Assembly (NCBI RefSeq): GCF_019802045.1
Contig: NZ_JAHVHU010000011.1
Coordinates: 124,001-188,000 of the forward strand
Reading direction: 5' to 3'
Source of the DNA: Membranihabitans marinus
GTDB taxonomy: Bacteria > Bacteroidota > Bacteroidia > Chitinophagales > Saprospiraceae
DNA length: 64,000 nt
The notes beneath the pieces were generated by a model, which was not told where the DNA came from, searched no databases, and was given only the letters and a program-made list of their open reading frames with translations. Numbering within the stretch: position 1 is the stretch's first letter; each line of letters begins with the position of its first letter. Below are positions 35,545-44,170 of this stretch, in pieces. Position numbers and translations under genes: made by a program.

Positions 35545-36843
35545 TCAGATATCGGATTTCTGAAGTAACAATTTATCCATTGGTACTTCATATGCTGCCC
35601 ACTGAGATCTAAATTGTTCTTCGGGGTCCATTTGTTCACTAATCAGCTCAAAGTTCAATGGGTGCCGCCCTTTCAAGTCCAAACTGAGTCCGGCGGTACG
35701 CTGCCAGTTGCCATAATTGGAACACGGGTCATAATCGAGAAGCACCGTTTGGAAATAACTGGCTCCCAACAACCAGTGCACTTCCATTTCATCGATCAGG
35801 AAATAAGATACAGCCTTCCGCTGGCGGTGGTTCAAATAACCGGTCTCTGATAAGCATTTCATGCATGCATCTACGTAGTCGTGTCCCGTTTTTCCAGCAA
35901 CCCACTGATGAAACAACCCGATATCCCAATTTCCGGCTTTTCCTGGTTTATGTTGAAAACCGCCCTTTGCGAACAACGTTTTCGGTTCTTTTTTACCCGT
36001 CAGTCGATAATAATCCCGAAGAATTAATTTCCGTTTGAAAGTCTGTTTGAATAAGTTGCTCAGACCTTCGTGCGCCTCCACTTGATGATACACAAATTTG
36101 GGTGATAAATTTCCATTGGAAAGCCACGGTGATATCCGCAACTGTTCGTCGCCCTGGTTAGTGATTTCATAAAGACTTTTCATCAATTGGGATTCACCGG
36201 CGACTTGTCCGCCAGTAAAATCCAGATTGGTATAAGCATCATCGTAGCCAAAGGCAGATAGCTTGGGAATGGGTCCCGGATCCAGATCCAGATCAGGAAA
36301 GGGAAGAATTTGATCCTGGCTAGGAAGTGGATCCCTGACCGTGATGAAATGCTCTGTTTCTTTGAGAAATGAGGCATATTTATCGGGGGTTCGTCGAACG
36401 GGAAAGGGCAAGTCCGCTGTATGTATTAACATTTTGCCCCGGTAATAATGCATCTCTTGGCCCAGGCTCCACAACCGTTCTTCCAGTGCATCCTGCACCG
36501 ATGATTCATGGGGCATCCGCTCCCGATTGCAGTATACACCGGCAGCTCCGTATTTTTCCGAGAGATTATAAATCACATCTTCCGGCTTACCAACCCGCAC
36601 TACAAGATCAGACCCAATTTCCCTCAGATAGCGTCGCAGATCACGAATTGATTCCAGCAAAAACTGAATCCGGGTTCGATACATCCGGGGTATCCCGCCC
36701 GGCAATTCGCCATTTACCAACCTGGAGTCTATTACATAGACCGGTAAAATGGTCTGTGCAGCAGCTGATATTTCCTTTAATGCCTCATTATCATGCAATC
36801 GCAAATCATGGCGAAACCATAAAATCGCTAACTCTTTTTTCAT
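35545..36843 (-). CDS. Cryptochrome DASH / photolyase
   Basis: The 432-residue flavoprotein has the photolyase N-terminal antenna domain (LAILWFRHDLRLHDNEAL) and the C-terminal FAD domain. FAD-binding and DNA-binding hallmarks are ISPWLSNGNLSPKFVYHQVE near residue 238, LFHQWVAGKTGHDYVDACM near 308, TGYLNHRQRKAVSYFL near 333 and DYDPCSNYGNWQRTAG near 371. The last motif and the length are typical of the DASH group, which repairs single-stranded or looped pyrimidine dimers and may sense blue light. It is transcribed alone, convergent with the LolD-like gene (17 bp apart). Confidence 0.93.
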   Translation of the reverse strand: MKKELAILWFRHDLRLHDNEALKEISAAAQTILPVYVIDSRLVNGELPGGIPRMYRTRIQFLLESIRDLRRYLREIGSDLVVRVGKPEDVIYNLSEKYGAAGVYCNRERMPHESSVQDALEERLWSLGQEMHYYRGKMLIHTADLPFPVRRTPDKYASFLKETEHFITVRDPLPSQDQILPFPDLDLDPGPIPKLSAFGYDDAYTNLDFTGGQVAGESQLMKSLYEITNQGDEQLRISPWLSNGNLSPKFVYHQVEAHEGLSNLFKQTFKRKLILRDYYRLTGKKEPKTLFAKGGFQHKPGKAGNWDIGLFHQWVAGKTGHDYVDACMKCLSETGYLNHRQRKAVSYFLIDEMEVHWLLGASYFQTVLLDYDPCSNYGNWQRTAGLSLDLKGRHPLNFELISEQMDPEEQFRSQWAAYEVPMDKLLLQKSDI

Positions 36844-36930
36844 ACTCTATTTATAATAGATCTAAATTACATATAATAATCAACAAATCCATTTTATGAC
36901 CTTTATATTTACAATCAAAATCAAGGAAAG

Positions 36931-37362
36931 ATGACACAGAAGACACTTTTATTTTTCTCCATGGCTATTTGGGCTGTGTTTGCCTGTCAGGGTGAAAAAA
37001 AATCAGAAGCTGAAATTCAGTACGATCTCTATTATGACAGCATCATGGTTATCCACGATCGAACCATGCCTTTGATGAGTAAAATCGAAGATTTACGGGG
37101 CCAACTCAAAAAAGAACGTAAAGACGTCATTAATTCAGACCCCAATACATTTCGCAAAATCAACAGATTACTCGGTGAACTCAACAAAGCTGAAGATGCC
37201 ATGTTTGATTGGATGAATGGATTCAAACCGGACACAGTGGCCGAGGACCAAAAACTAAATTATATTAAAAGTCAATTTTCTCAAGTGGAACACATGGAAG
37301 GTCTGATGCTCGGCGGGATCGGAATGGCCGAAGATCAGTTGGAGAATAAACCTGCCCAATAA
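36931..37362 (+). CDS. Predicted lipoprotein of unknown function
   Basis: The 143-residue protein has a lipoprotein signal with the cysteine in IWAVFACQGEKK near residue 19. The mature part is helical and charged, with IMVIHDRTMPLMSKIEDLRGQ and a following coiled-coil-like stretch, then EHMEGLMLGGIGMAEDQL at the C-terminus. I do not recognise a family. Similar small helical lipoproteins are common in Bacteroidota and often sit near SCO genes, but that does not show a role. It lies 64 bp before the SCO gene in the same direction. A TATATTTA stretch at 36904 is a weak promoter candidate. Confidence 0.7.
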   Translation: MTQKTLLFFSMAIWAVFACQGEKKSEAEIQYDLYYDSIMVIHDRTMPLMSKIEDLRGQLKKERKDVINSDPNTFRKINRLLGELNKAEDAMFDWMNGFKPDTVAEDQKLNYIKSQFSQVEHMEGLMLGGIGMAEDQLENKPAQ

Positions 37363-37426
37363 GCCGTTCTCAGGATAAGTACCACGTGCGATTAAATCCA
37401 AATTGAATCACAAAAGGCGAAATATC

Positions 37427-38086
37427 ATGAAATTACTTTCAGAGAAAGGATCGATTTTTATTTTTTGTATGCTGTTTTTCCAAATCCTAGGATGCCAATC
37501 CAACCAAGAGGCCCCGTTGCCCATTCTCGGGATTCCTGAAATTCAGAAAAACGGAGATACTTTGTTTCATACCATCCCGGAATTTAGCCTGGTTGATCAG
37601 GATAGCAACAAGGTCACGAATTCGACATTTAAGAATAAAGTTTATGTGGCTGATTTCTTCTTTACATCCTGTCCATCCATTTGTCCCATTATGACCAGAC
37701 AAATGAAACGGATTTATGAACAATTTGAACATGAAAACAAGTTGATGTTTCTCAGTCATTCGATTGACACACGCCACGATAGTGTACCTGTGCTGAAAGC
37801 TTACGCAGACCGACTTAATATAAACCATGACAAATGGCGGTTTGTCACCGGTGACAAATCAGAAATATATGCACTGGCCAATGACTATTTTAATGTGGCT
37901 TACGAGGACGAAGATGCTCCCGGCGGTTATGATCATTCTGGCAAACTGATCCTCGTCGATTCACAGGGTCATATCCGGTCATTCTGCGATGGGACCGATC
38001 CCGAATCGGTCGATGAATTCATGAAGGATATCGCCCAGTTGTTGAACGAAGAAAAGAAGAGACAAAACCAACTCACGCATCAATGA
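37427..38086 (+). CDS. SCO family copper chaperone
   Basis: The 219-residue protein is anchored by an N-terminal lipoprotein-like signal (cysteine in FFQILGCQSN). It has the thioredoxin-fold SCO domain with CPSICPIMTRQM near residue 81 (the two copper-binding cysteines) and the copper-binding histidine in GGYDHSGKLILVD near residue 169. SCO proteins deliver copper to the Cu-A site of cytochrome c oxidase. The start is the ATG at 37427; a TTG at 37403 is possible but gives a basic N-terminal extension before the signal. The next gene overlaps by 4 bp. Confidence 0.93.
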   Translation: MKLLSEKGSIFIFCMLFFQILGCQSNQEAPLPILGIPEIQKNGDTLFHTIPEFSLVDQDSNKVTNSTFKNKVYVADFFFTSCPSICPIMTRQMKRIYEQFEHENKLMFLSHSIDTRHDSVPVLKAYADRLNINHDKWRFVTGDKSEIYALANDYFNVAYEDEDAPGGYDHSGKLILVDSQGHIRSFCDGTDPESVDEFMKDIAQLLNEEKKRQNQLTHQ

Positions 38087-38559
38087 AACCAAACCGAGGT
38101 TCCTCCATTGTAAGAGCGGGCTGGAAATCGACGTACGAATTACCGCCCGGGTTGAACCGGATTAAAATTACTTTTGGGTCAATCTTCGCCCTATTTTTTA
38201 TCTTCTTCTTATTTGATGGATGTACCGGTCCATTTACGCAGGGAAAGGCGCTTTATGAAGCAAACTGCAGCCGATGCCATGGCTCGGACGGTCAAGGATT
38301 TGAGAATTTGTATCCAGGGATCCGGGAATCACCCTATCTGCATGAAAAAAACCTAAATTTGGCCTGCGTCATAGTTTATGGAAGTACTTTTCTGGATCAG
38401 AACAGTCACAAATCAGCAGACCCTCTTATGCCTGAGAATAAACACCTGACCTCCGTGGAAGTATTGAATATTGTCAATTATCTCTCCTGGGAGTTCGGGA
38501 AGCAAACGCAGCATACGATCGAATCTGTCATGCGCAATCTCGAAAAGTGCGAACCCTGA
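38083..38559 (+). CDS. Membrane-anchored cytochrome c
   Basis: The 158-residue protein has one membrane helix (FGSIFALFFIFFLFDGCTG, about residues 31-49) and a class I cytochrome c domain. The haem site is CSRCHG near residue 62 and the Met ligand is probably in DPLMPENKHL near residue 110. The C-terminal helix is VLNIVNYLSWEF. The start overlaps the SCO stop by 4 bp (ATGA), so the two are translationally coupled. Together they suggest a copper or electron-transfer step around cytochrome oxidase; the oxidase genes are not in the window. The N-terminal 30 residues before the helix are basic and long, so a later start is possible. Confidence 0.88.
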   Translation: MKPNRGSSIVRAGWKSTYELPPGLNRIKITFGSIFALFFIFFLFDGCTGPFTQGKALYEANCSRCHGSDGQGFENLYPGIRESPYLHEKNLNLACVIVYGSTFLDQNSHKSADPLMPENKHLTSVEVLNIVNYLSWEFGKQTQHTIESVMRNLEKCEP

Positions 38560-38653
38560 TAAGAAGTTTCAAATATTAATTGTCCGTGATTAATCGGGTA
38601 TTTGTAGTAAGTTATTTATTTTAGCCCTTTATTATGGTAGAATCAATCACTCT

Positions 38654-40717
38654 ATGAGAATCAACTTCATTTTCTTAATTCTACTTCTGGCCGCTTCTTC
38701 ATGGGCTCAGGATATTACCTGGTCGTCGAACCGACCACAGAACACATTGATCGAAGACTGCGGGCAGGGGGAGTTTATTCTGACCAATGAAGGAAGTACC
38801 GCCGCCGATTTATCCATTTCGTTGGACGGAAACTATGATGATGATGATTTATCAACCGATGTCTTGCCCAATGTAACCATCCAACCCGGAGAAGCTTATT
38901 CTTTTGTAATCGAGGCTGTGAAGGATGATCAAATCGAATCGGACGAATACGTCACGATCACGATCACGTCTGGAAATGCTATCCTTCATGAGGAAACTCT
39001 TAGCCTGGAGGACGAATTGTTCCTCGAAGCTTCGGCGATGCAGGATTTTTCCGCTTGCCCCGGAGACGAACTTGTTCTCACGGCATCCAGCAACGGAAAT
39101 GTCACTTGGATGCCCGGTAATGTAGTAAGTGATACGCTGCTTTTTTCTTTTCAGGACAACACGGAAATGACGGTGACCGCCAATCAGGGAAGTTGCATGG
39201 AGTCAGCTAACTTCACGATCGAATCTGAAGTCAACGTTCAGATAAACACAGCGGACACTTTGTATCTTTGCGAAGAAGATGCACCGGAAATAGTCACGGC
39301 CACGTTAACGAATACCAACACGGTCCAATGGGCTTCACAAGGCTTTCAGTTTGCCCAGGGTGCCGGAAATACCATCGAAATTAATCCGGTGTCGTCTGGC
39401 TGGCTCTATGCGACCGTCTCAGCCGGCAGTTGTGTGGTCACGGACACGGTATATGTCCAGGTAGACAGTCTTCCTGAAATAACATTCGACACCATTCCAA
39501 ATAAAGATCCATATTGTCCCGGTGAGATCGTAACGATTTACGGAATGAAACTGCAACAAGACCGTTATCCCGACGTGACCTATGCGTGGTCTCCAGAAAC
39601 GGGCGTAATTTCTGATGTCAAAAAAGCAAATCTCACAGTGACGACCACTGACACCATTACTTTTGTGCGGACCACCACCAACAATGCATGCATAAGTCAT
39701 GACAGCGTCACCTTAAATGTTGACAACCCACCTATTCAGCTCAACTTCACAGATACTTTAATATGCCCTAATCAAACCGTAGAAATCGAGCTTCTCAACC
39801 CAGAACGCTTCGAATCCTATGAATGGGGCCCCGAAGAAAAAGTAAGTTGCACAGAATGCGTTAAAACAAAAGCCACCGTCCAAGAATCTTCGACAATCAC
39901 ACTCAACCTTAAAACCGAGCATTGCCCCACCAGCGCAAGCGTCAACATCAATGTAAAACCGCCAAACCCCATCACCATCCAGGGAGATGGACCAGTATGT
40001 CCAGGCGAAGACATTCAGTTGACGGCTGTAGAAAGCGAACAATATGAATCATTCAGCTGGGCCGGTTCCGTAGATTTTTCATGTACCGACTGCCCCAATC
40101 CGACGATCAAATCCGATGAAATCAATTCAGCTACATTGACAGCGGTTGACGCCAATGGCTGTCTGGGCACCGGGAATTTTGTTTATTCGATCCACCAGGT
40201 ACCCGCCGTTTCTATCGGCATCGAACCTTTGGAGGTTGCACAGGGTGAAACCATCACGGCTAGTTTGCTAACGGATGAATCTGAAGAGTTTACGGACATT
40301 GTATGGGAAGTCAACGGAGACATCACCGACGAAACGACGATGAAAGCAAATTTGATTATGGCTTCTGAAGAAAACATGATTACTGTCACTGCACGAACAG
40401 AAGACGGTTGTCCGGTCATGGCCACCATCACGGTCAATGCTACCCCGCCATCTTATACCATTCCGAATGCTTTTACGCCCAATGCCCAATCCAATAACAT
40501 CTTTCGGGTCATCACCAAAGGCAACATCACTGTGAACCGCATGCGCATTTTCTCCCGTTGGAGTCAGTTGATCTATACGGATGAGAGCGGCGAAGGATGG
40601 GATGGAACGCAAAACGGCAAAAAAATGCCTTCGGACACCTATGTGTACATGATCGAATTGACATTGCCCGACGGTCAGAAAATCGAAGAAACAAGTGAGG
40701 TGACGCTTATCAATTAA
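38654..40717 (+). CDS. Secreted protein with type IX gliding-type C-terminal domain
   Basis: The 687-residue protein has a signal peptide (residues 1-18, ending SWAQ). A beta-rich Calx-like domain follows (residues about 25-125), then several Ig-like repeats with paired cysteines and the SPETG- and CxxC-type spacing seen in adhesins. The C-terminal 85 residues are a CHU_C/type B sorting domain: PSYTIPNAFTPNAQSNNIF, then MRIFSRWSQLIY, GWDGTQNGKKMPSDTYVY and a final EETSEVTLIN. Type B domains direct export through the type IX system and attachment or release at the cell surface. It is probably a surface protein; no enzyme domain is seen. The gene stands alone. Confidence 0.9.
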   Translation: MRINFIFLILLLAASSWAQDITWSSNRPQNTLIEDCGQGEFILTNEGSTAADLSISLDGNYDDDDLSTDVLPNVTIQPGEAYSFVIEAVKDDQIESDEYVTITITSGNAILHEETLSLEDELFLEASAMQDFSACPGDELVLTASSNGNVTWMPGNVVSDTLLFSFQDNTEMTVTANQGSCMESANFTIESEVNVQINTADTLYLCEEDAPEIVTATLTNTNTVQWASQGFQFAQGAGNTIEINPVSSGWLYATVSAGSCVVTDTVYVQVDSLPEITFDTIPNKDPYCPGEIVTIYGMKLQQDRYPDVTYAWSPETGVISDVKKANLTVTTTDTITFVRTTTNNACISHDSVTLNVDNPPIQLNFTDTLICPNQTVEIELLNPERFESYEWGPEEKVSCTECVKTKATVQESSTITLNLKTEHCPTSASVNINVKPPNPITIQGDGPVCPGEDIQLTAVESEQYESFSWAGSVDFSCTDCPNPTIKSDEINSATLTAVDANGCLGTGNFVYSIHQVPAVSIGIEPLEVAQGETITASLLTDESEEFTDIVWEVNGDITDETTMKANLIMASEENMITVTARTEDGCPVMATITVNATPPSYTIPNAFTPNAQSNNIFRVITKGNITVNRMRIFSRWSQLIYTDESGEGWDGTQNGKKMPSDTYVYMIELTLPDGQKIEETSEVTLIN

Positions 40718-40915
40718 TTCCGTGTTTTATTTTTGTTAACAGGAGCGATCTATGAACCTGGTCATCGATGTGATACGGATTTTTATTATCTGAATCCAAC
40801 TCCGTTTTTCACGTTATTTAACATTTTATTTTCGGTCAAAGTCGTAACGAATGTGCGTCCAATTCGTTCTTAATATGAACGTAACCACTAACTCATTTTT
40901 ATATCATTTATCCCA
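40718..40915. other. Spacer without supported feature
   Basis: The 198 bp between the type IX protein and the small gene at 40916 show no clear promoter element or hairpin. A GGAGCGATCTATG stretch at 40742 starts a frame that closes at once. Confidence 0.4.
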
Positions 40916-41092
40916 ATGCAAAAAACCAAACAAATATCAGTACTGAATGCCAAAGAAAAAGAAGTTCTAGTTGGTCTGCCCAAGACAATTTCCCGTACTC
41001 TTAAGAAACAACTGGAGTTGCTTACAGAGCCGTTTTCAGGCTCCAATGGTCTAAATGCCAAAATCAAGCGGGTATTTAGCAAGCCTCAATGA
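40916..41092 (+). CDS. Possible 58-residue basic protein
   Basis: A frame of 58 codons from ATG 40916 to TGA 41092 begins MQKTKQISVLNAKEKEVLVG and ends RVFSKPQ. The translation is Lys/Arg-rich with a heptad-like LKKQLELLTEPF stretch. Codon use looks normal for the window. No family is recognised and no ribosome-binding sequence is seen, so this may be a real small protein or a chance frame. It is the only coding candidate in the 1.1-kb gap 40718-41852. Confidence 0.4.
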   Translation: MQKTKQISVLNAKEKEVLVGLPKTISRTLKKQLELLTEPFSGSNGLNAKIKRVFSKPQ

Positions 41093-41230
41093 AAATTGAT
41101 TTTTCCTCGATCATTCTATGTTTTTGAGCCGTAATCTTTTACTCCATGCTGAGTTTAAAGGTCCGATGAGCCCCCTTTTCATATGGAATTCGAGCACCCC
41201 GGGTTCGAACCCTGATTTCTGATGAAGGAA

Positions 41231-41250
41231 CCGAAACATCCCTGTTTCGG
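41231..41250 (+). repeat. Hairpin C, copy 2
   Basis: CCGAAACA and TGTTTCGG form a perfect 8-bp stem around TCCC, preceded by GATGAAGGAA. The other copy at 17700-17719 (CCAAAATG/CATTTTGG, preceded by GGTGAAGGAA) differs at three stem positions, each matched by a compensating change. Upstream, at about 41190-41215, GAGCACCCCGGGTTCGAACCC looks like part of a tRNA T-arm, but no complete tRNA is present. Confidence 0.7.
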
Positions 41251-41340
41251 GCGGGTAAGCATTCATTGCACTTTAAAATCTATAATCTTATAGCTGCCGG
41301 AATAGTATTCTATTTCAAGGAGTTAGTCATAGAAGCGAAT

Positions 41341-41600
41341 AAAGTCTCATCTCGGTAAAGCCGAGCTGAGACAGAAAGTTCAGTATGACTGAGCAAAATA
41401 TCGCCAAGGGCAAGACCGAATGTGGTCAATCCACATTCCCCGCCTTGGCTGTGGGAGGGCTCTGTCCCGAGGATAATGTATGAATCAAAAGTCAAACGTC
41501 ACCCAAAATTGGGCTATGCAATATGCCCAATTTTGGAATTTAAGCAATTGATAAACTGCGTGTTATGCATCATAATAGTTTGACGTGGTGAATAAAGCGA
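41341..41600 (+). repeat. Multi-hairpin repeat A, copy 2
   Basis: This copy has a stem at 41344-41372 (GTCTCA-T-CTCGG paired with CCGAG-C-TGAGAC), a GAATGTGG/CCACATTC stem near 41418, and a perfect 12-bp stem at 41503-41536 (CCAAAATTGGGC with GCCCAATTTTGG). It ends in TTGACGTGGTGAATAAAGCG. It is closest to the copy at 54801-55049 read on the other strand. From 41601 to 41852 there is no gene; a weak stem CAGGTCAACCTG near 41831 precedes GGGTTTTTT. Confidence 0.92.
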
Positions 41601-41852
41601 GATCAGGCTCTTGACAATGAAGAGCTGAAAAAAAAGAATTTTGTTCATAGATTGTGTGTAGTATTAATGAGTTCGTCCACCAGTGCTCTGAAGTGTCCAC
41701 TCCCATGGAATAACCGATCAATTCTCACGCAATAAATGGAAAGACCTGGCCGTGCAGACACGGATTCTCAAAAGGCAAAAATCTTCACCCCAGTGAAACC
41801 TATACCTTTATTGAACCCAATTAACACGGACAGGTCAACCTGACAGGGTTTT

Positions 41853-42470
41853 TTATATCACCGGTGCGACACCTTCACGGATAATCTCAGGCGTTTCATC
41901 GGTACAATCAATAACGCTGGACAAATGTGTTTCCTGGATTCCTCCATCGACAATTACATCGACCAGTTTTCCAAACCGTTCTTGAATTTCTTCCGGATCA
42001 GAATAATATACCTCCGGTCCCTCATCAGTTTCTACTTTCAATGAAGTACTTGCCAGGTAGTTGTCCAGCCCAGATATAATATCCAGGGCAATCGGATTCT
42101 CAGGTATTCTGAAACCGATGGTTTTTCGTCGGCTTTGCACCACTTTGGGAACCTTACTATTCGCTCTTAGAATAAAAGTATATGGTCCAGGCACATTCCT
42201 TTTCATCAGCTTAAAAACATCATTGGGTATCGGCATGGTCAATTTGGACAAAACACTAATATCCGGACTCATAATGGTCATAAAATGCTGATTTCGCTGT
42301 GTTCCTTTGATTCTGTGGATGCGTTTAAGCCCTTCTTTATTGTTGGCAAGGCAGGCTAAAGCATACACTGAATCGGTTGGATAGATCATAATTCCCCCAT
42401 CGTTGAGGATATCAATCACTTTTTGAATCTTACTCCCCTGAGGGTTCTCGGCGTTAATTTTTAATACCAT
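41853..42470 (-). CDS. L-threonylcarbamoyladenylate synthase (Sua5/YciO/YrdC family)
   Basis: The 205-residue protein has the YrdC fold. The nucleotide-binding pattern is GGIMIYPTDSVYALACLA near residue 25, KGTQRNQHFMTIMSPD near 54 and VPGPYTFILRA near 94. The C-terminal part has TIGFRIPENPIALDII near 116 and YLASTSLKVETDEGPE near 138. The enzyme makes threonylcarbamoyl-AMP from threonine, bicarbonate and ATP, the precursor of t6A in tRNA. The length fits the single-domain TsaC/YciO type rather than the longer Sua5. It lies 12 bp after the MoxR-like ATPase gene and may be co-transcribed. Confidence 0.9.
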   Translation of the reverse strand: MVLKINAENPQGSKIQKVIDILNDGGIMIYPTDSVYALACLANNKEGLKRIHRIKGTQRNQHFMTIMSPDISVLSKLTMPIPNDVFKLMKRNVPGPYTFILRANSKVPKVVQSRRKTIGFRIPENPIALDIISGLDNYLASTSLKVETDEGPEVYYSDPEEIQERFGKLVDVIVDGGIQETHLSSVIDCTDETPEIIREGVAPVI

Positions 42471-42482
42471 TTTTTATTACAT

Positions 42483-43970
42483 TTATTCATCTAAATCGTC
42501 AAGCATATTCGCAAGAAGGTCATTGAAATTCATATGACCATCCCACACTTCTTTGTTTAAAACATTGTATTCAGACAAGGCATGGAGTATAAACTCCTTC
42601 CAAAAAATACGATCTTGTGGTTGATCAATATAATCAAACACGATCTCGTCCAAATAAGGAACCTCGTTCAAAGCTCGTTCAAAATCTTTATCGTTCACAT
42701 CATTCTCGAGCTCCACGATGTGCCCGGTCGAAAACCATGCCCGTAATTCCACAAAATGCGGATCACCGTCAAAGGCTTCAGCCGGATCTGGTACATAGGT
42801 TTTAAATTCTTCTTTTATAGCCTCACCGATCAAATCGACAGCGACTTGATAAGGTCCTTCCTGTTCCCCTTCATAAACCAGCTCAATTTTCCCGGTGATG
42901 GCGGGAATCATGGCGTATACATCTGCCAGACGAACGGTGCTGGACGTTTCATTGTTCTTGAACATCCGTCTTTCTACGGCGCTGATAATATTTTCATAAC
43001 CGGAGATGGGCATGCGAGCGGAAACTCCACTGTTTTCATCAACCATATCAGAATCTCGGGCGATAAACCCGACTCGTTCAATCAGATTGAATATGGTTTC
43101 CGGTACCTTTATTTCAGGTCGGTTTTCATTGAGCCGGGCTTCTTGTTTTGTGATTTTTTTGGCATCTTCAATATCACGGGGATAGTGGGTCAAAATCTGA
43201 CTTCCAATCCGATCTTTTAATGGGGTCACGATACTTCCACGATTTGTGTAATCCTCCGGGTTAGCGGTGAATAAAAATTGAATATCGAGAGGCAACCGCA
43301 TCTTAAATCCCCGAATCTGAACATCTCCTTCCTGAAGAATATTGAAAAGTCCAACTTGGATCCGGGGTTGTAAATCTGGCAGCTCGTTAATCACAAAGAT
43401 AGAACGATGAGCTCTTGGAAGCAGTCCGAAATGAATAACCCGTTCATCCGAATAAGGCAGTTTTAGCGTAGCAGCCTTGATGGGATCAATATCTCCGATC
43501 AGATCCGCAACGGTCACATCCGGCGTAGCCAGTTTTTCTACAAATCGCGCAGACCGATGAACCCATTCCACTGGGGTGTCATCACCCTTTTCAGCGATCA
43601 GGTCTTTGGAAAACCGGCTGATAGGATCCAGGGGATCATCATTGATTTCACTTCCGGCTACGACGGGCATGTATTCATCCAATAAAGCAGTCATCTGTCG
43701 TGCGATTCGTGTTTTGGCTTGGCCTCGCAGACCGAGTAGCAATATGTTGTGTTTTGCTAACAATGCTCGCTCGACATCTGGAATTACCGTGGTATCATAC
43801 CCCACGACGCCTTCAAAAACCGACTCGCCGTTTTTGATTTTATGGATCAGGTTTTCTCTTATTTCTTGTTTAATACTCCGGGGTTGATAGCCTGACTTCT
43901 TTAGCGCTCCCAGAGTAGTGATCTCATTCTTTGACTTCAAATCCATCTTATTTCCATTATTTCCTGTCAT
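42483..43970 (-). CDS. MoxR/magnesium-chelatase-like AAA ATPase
   Basis: The protein is about 495 residues if it starts at ATG 43970 (MTGNNGNKMDLKSK); starts at 44030 or 43946 are also open. It is a magnesium-chelatase I/MoxR-type AAA+ ATPase: Walker A LLLGLRGQAKTRIAR near residue 82, sensor stretch LFTANPEDYTNRGSIVTPLK near 250. Walker B reads IFVINELPDLQ, with Asn where Asp is usual; this may be normal for the Bacteroidota subgroup. MoxR-type ATPases act as chaperones with a von Willebrand factor A partner. No such partner gene lies in the window. The Sua5/YrdC gene follows after 12 bp. Confidence 0.85.
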   Translation of the reverse strand: MTGNNGNKMDLKSKNEITTLGALKKSGYQPRSIKQEIRENLIHKIKNGESVFEGVVGYDTTVIPDVERALLAKHNILLLGLRGQAKTRIARQMTALLDEYMPVVAGSEINDDPLDPISRFSKDLIAEKGDDTPVEWVHRSARFVEKLATPDVTVADLIGDIDPIKAATLKLPYSDERVIHFGLLPRAHRSIFVINELPDLQPRIQVGLFNILQEGDVQIRGFKMRLPLDIQFLFTANPEDYTNRGSIVTPLKDRIGSQILTHYPRDIEDAKKITKQEARLNENRPEIKVPETIFNLIERVGFIARDSDMVDENSGVSARMPISGYENIISAVERRMFKNNETSSTVRLADVYAMIPAITGKIELVYEGEQEGPYQVAVDLIGEAIKEEFKTYVPDPAEAFDGDPHFVELRAWFSTGHIVELENDVNDKDFERALNEVPYLDEIVFDYIDQPQDRIFWKEFILHALSEYNVLNKEVWDGHMNFNDLLANMLDDLDE

Positions 43971-44170
43971 TAAATTCAACTTCTTATAAGAAGGAACCAA
44001 ATAAATATCACATTGTTGTATGACAATCACGAATTCCCAGCCATATATTTTTGAAAAAATTTTATGGTTTCAGATTGAGCACTTTATAGCGGACGAAATT
44101 GAATGGATGCGCTGAAATTATTTTGAATTTATCGTAATTTGGACTTTTAATATACGGAGGAATACCATCC

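Noticed and set aside
41186-41220. tRNA-like T-arm sequence (GGGTTCGAACCC)
   Set aside because: The T-arm-like stem-loop pairs only in part, no matching acceptor, D-arm or anticodon arm is found upstream, and no 3' CCA context exists. It may be a remnant or chance palindrome.
41823-41852. Intrinsic terminator near the Sua5/YrdC stop codon
   Set aside because: The CAGGTCAACCTG stem is short and the T-run is on the plus strand, where no gene ends. It cannot serve the minus-strand gene as a classic terminator.
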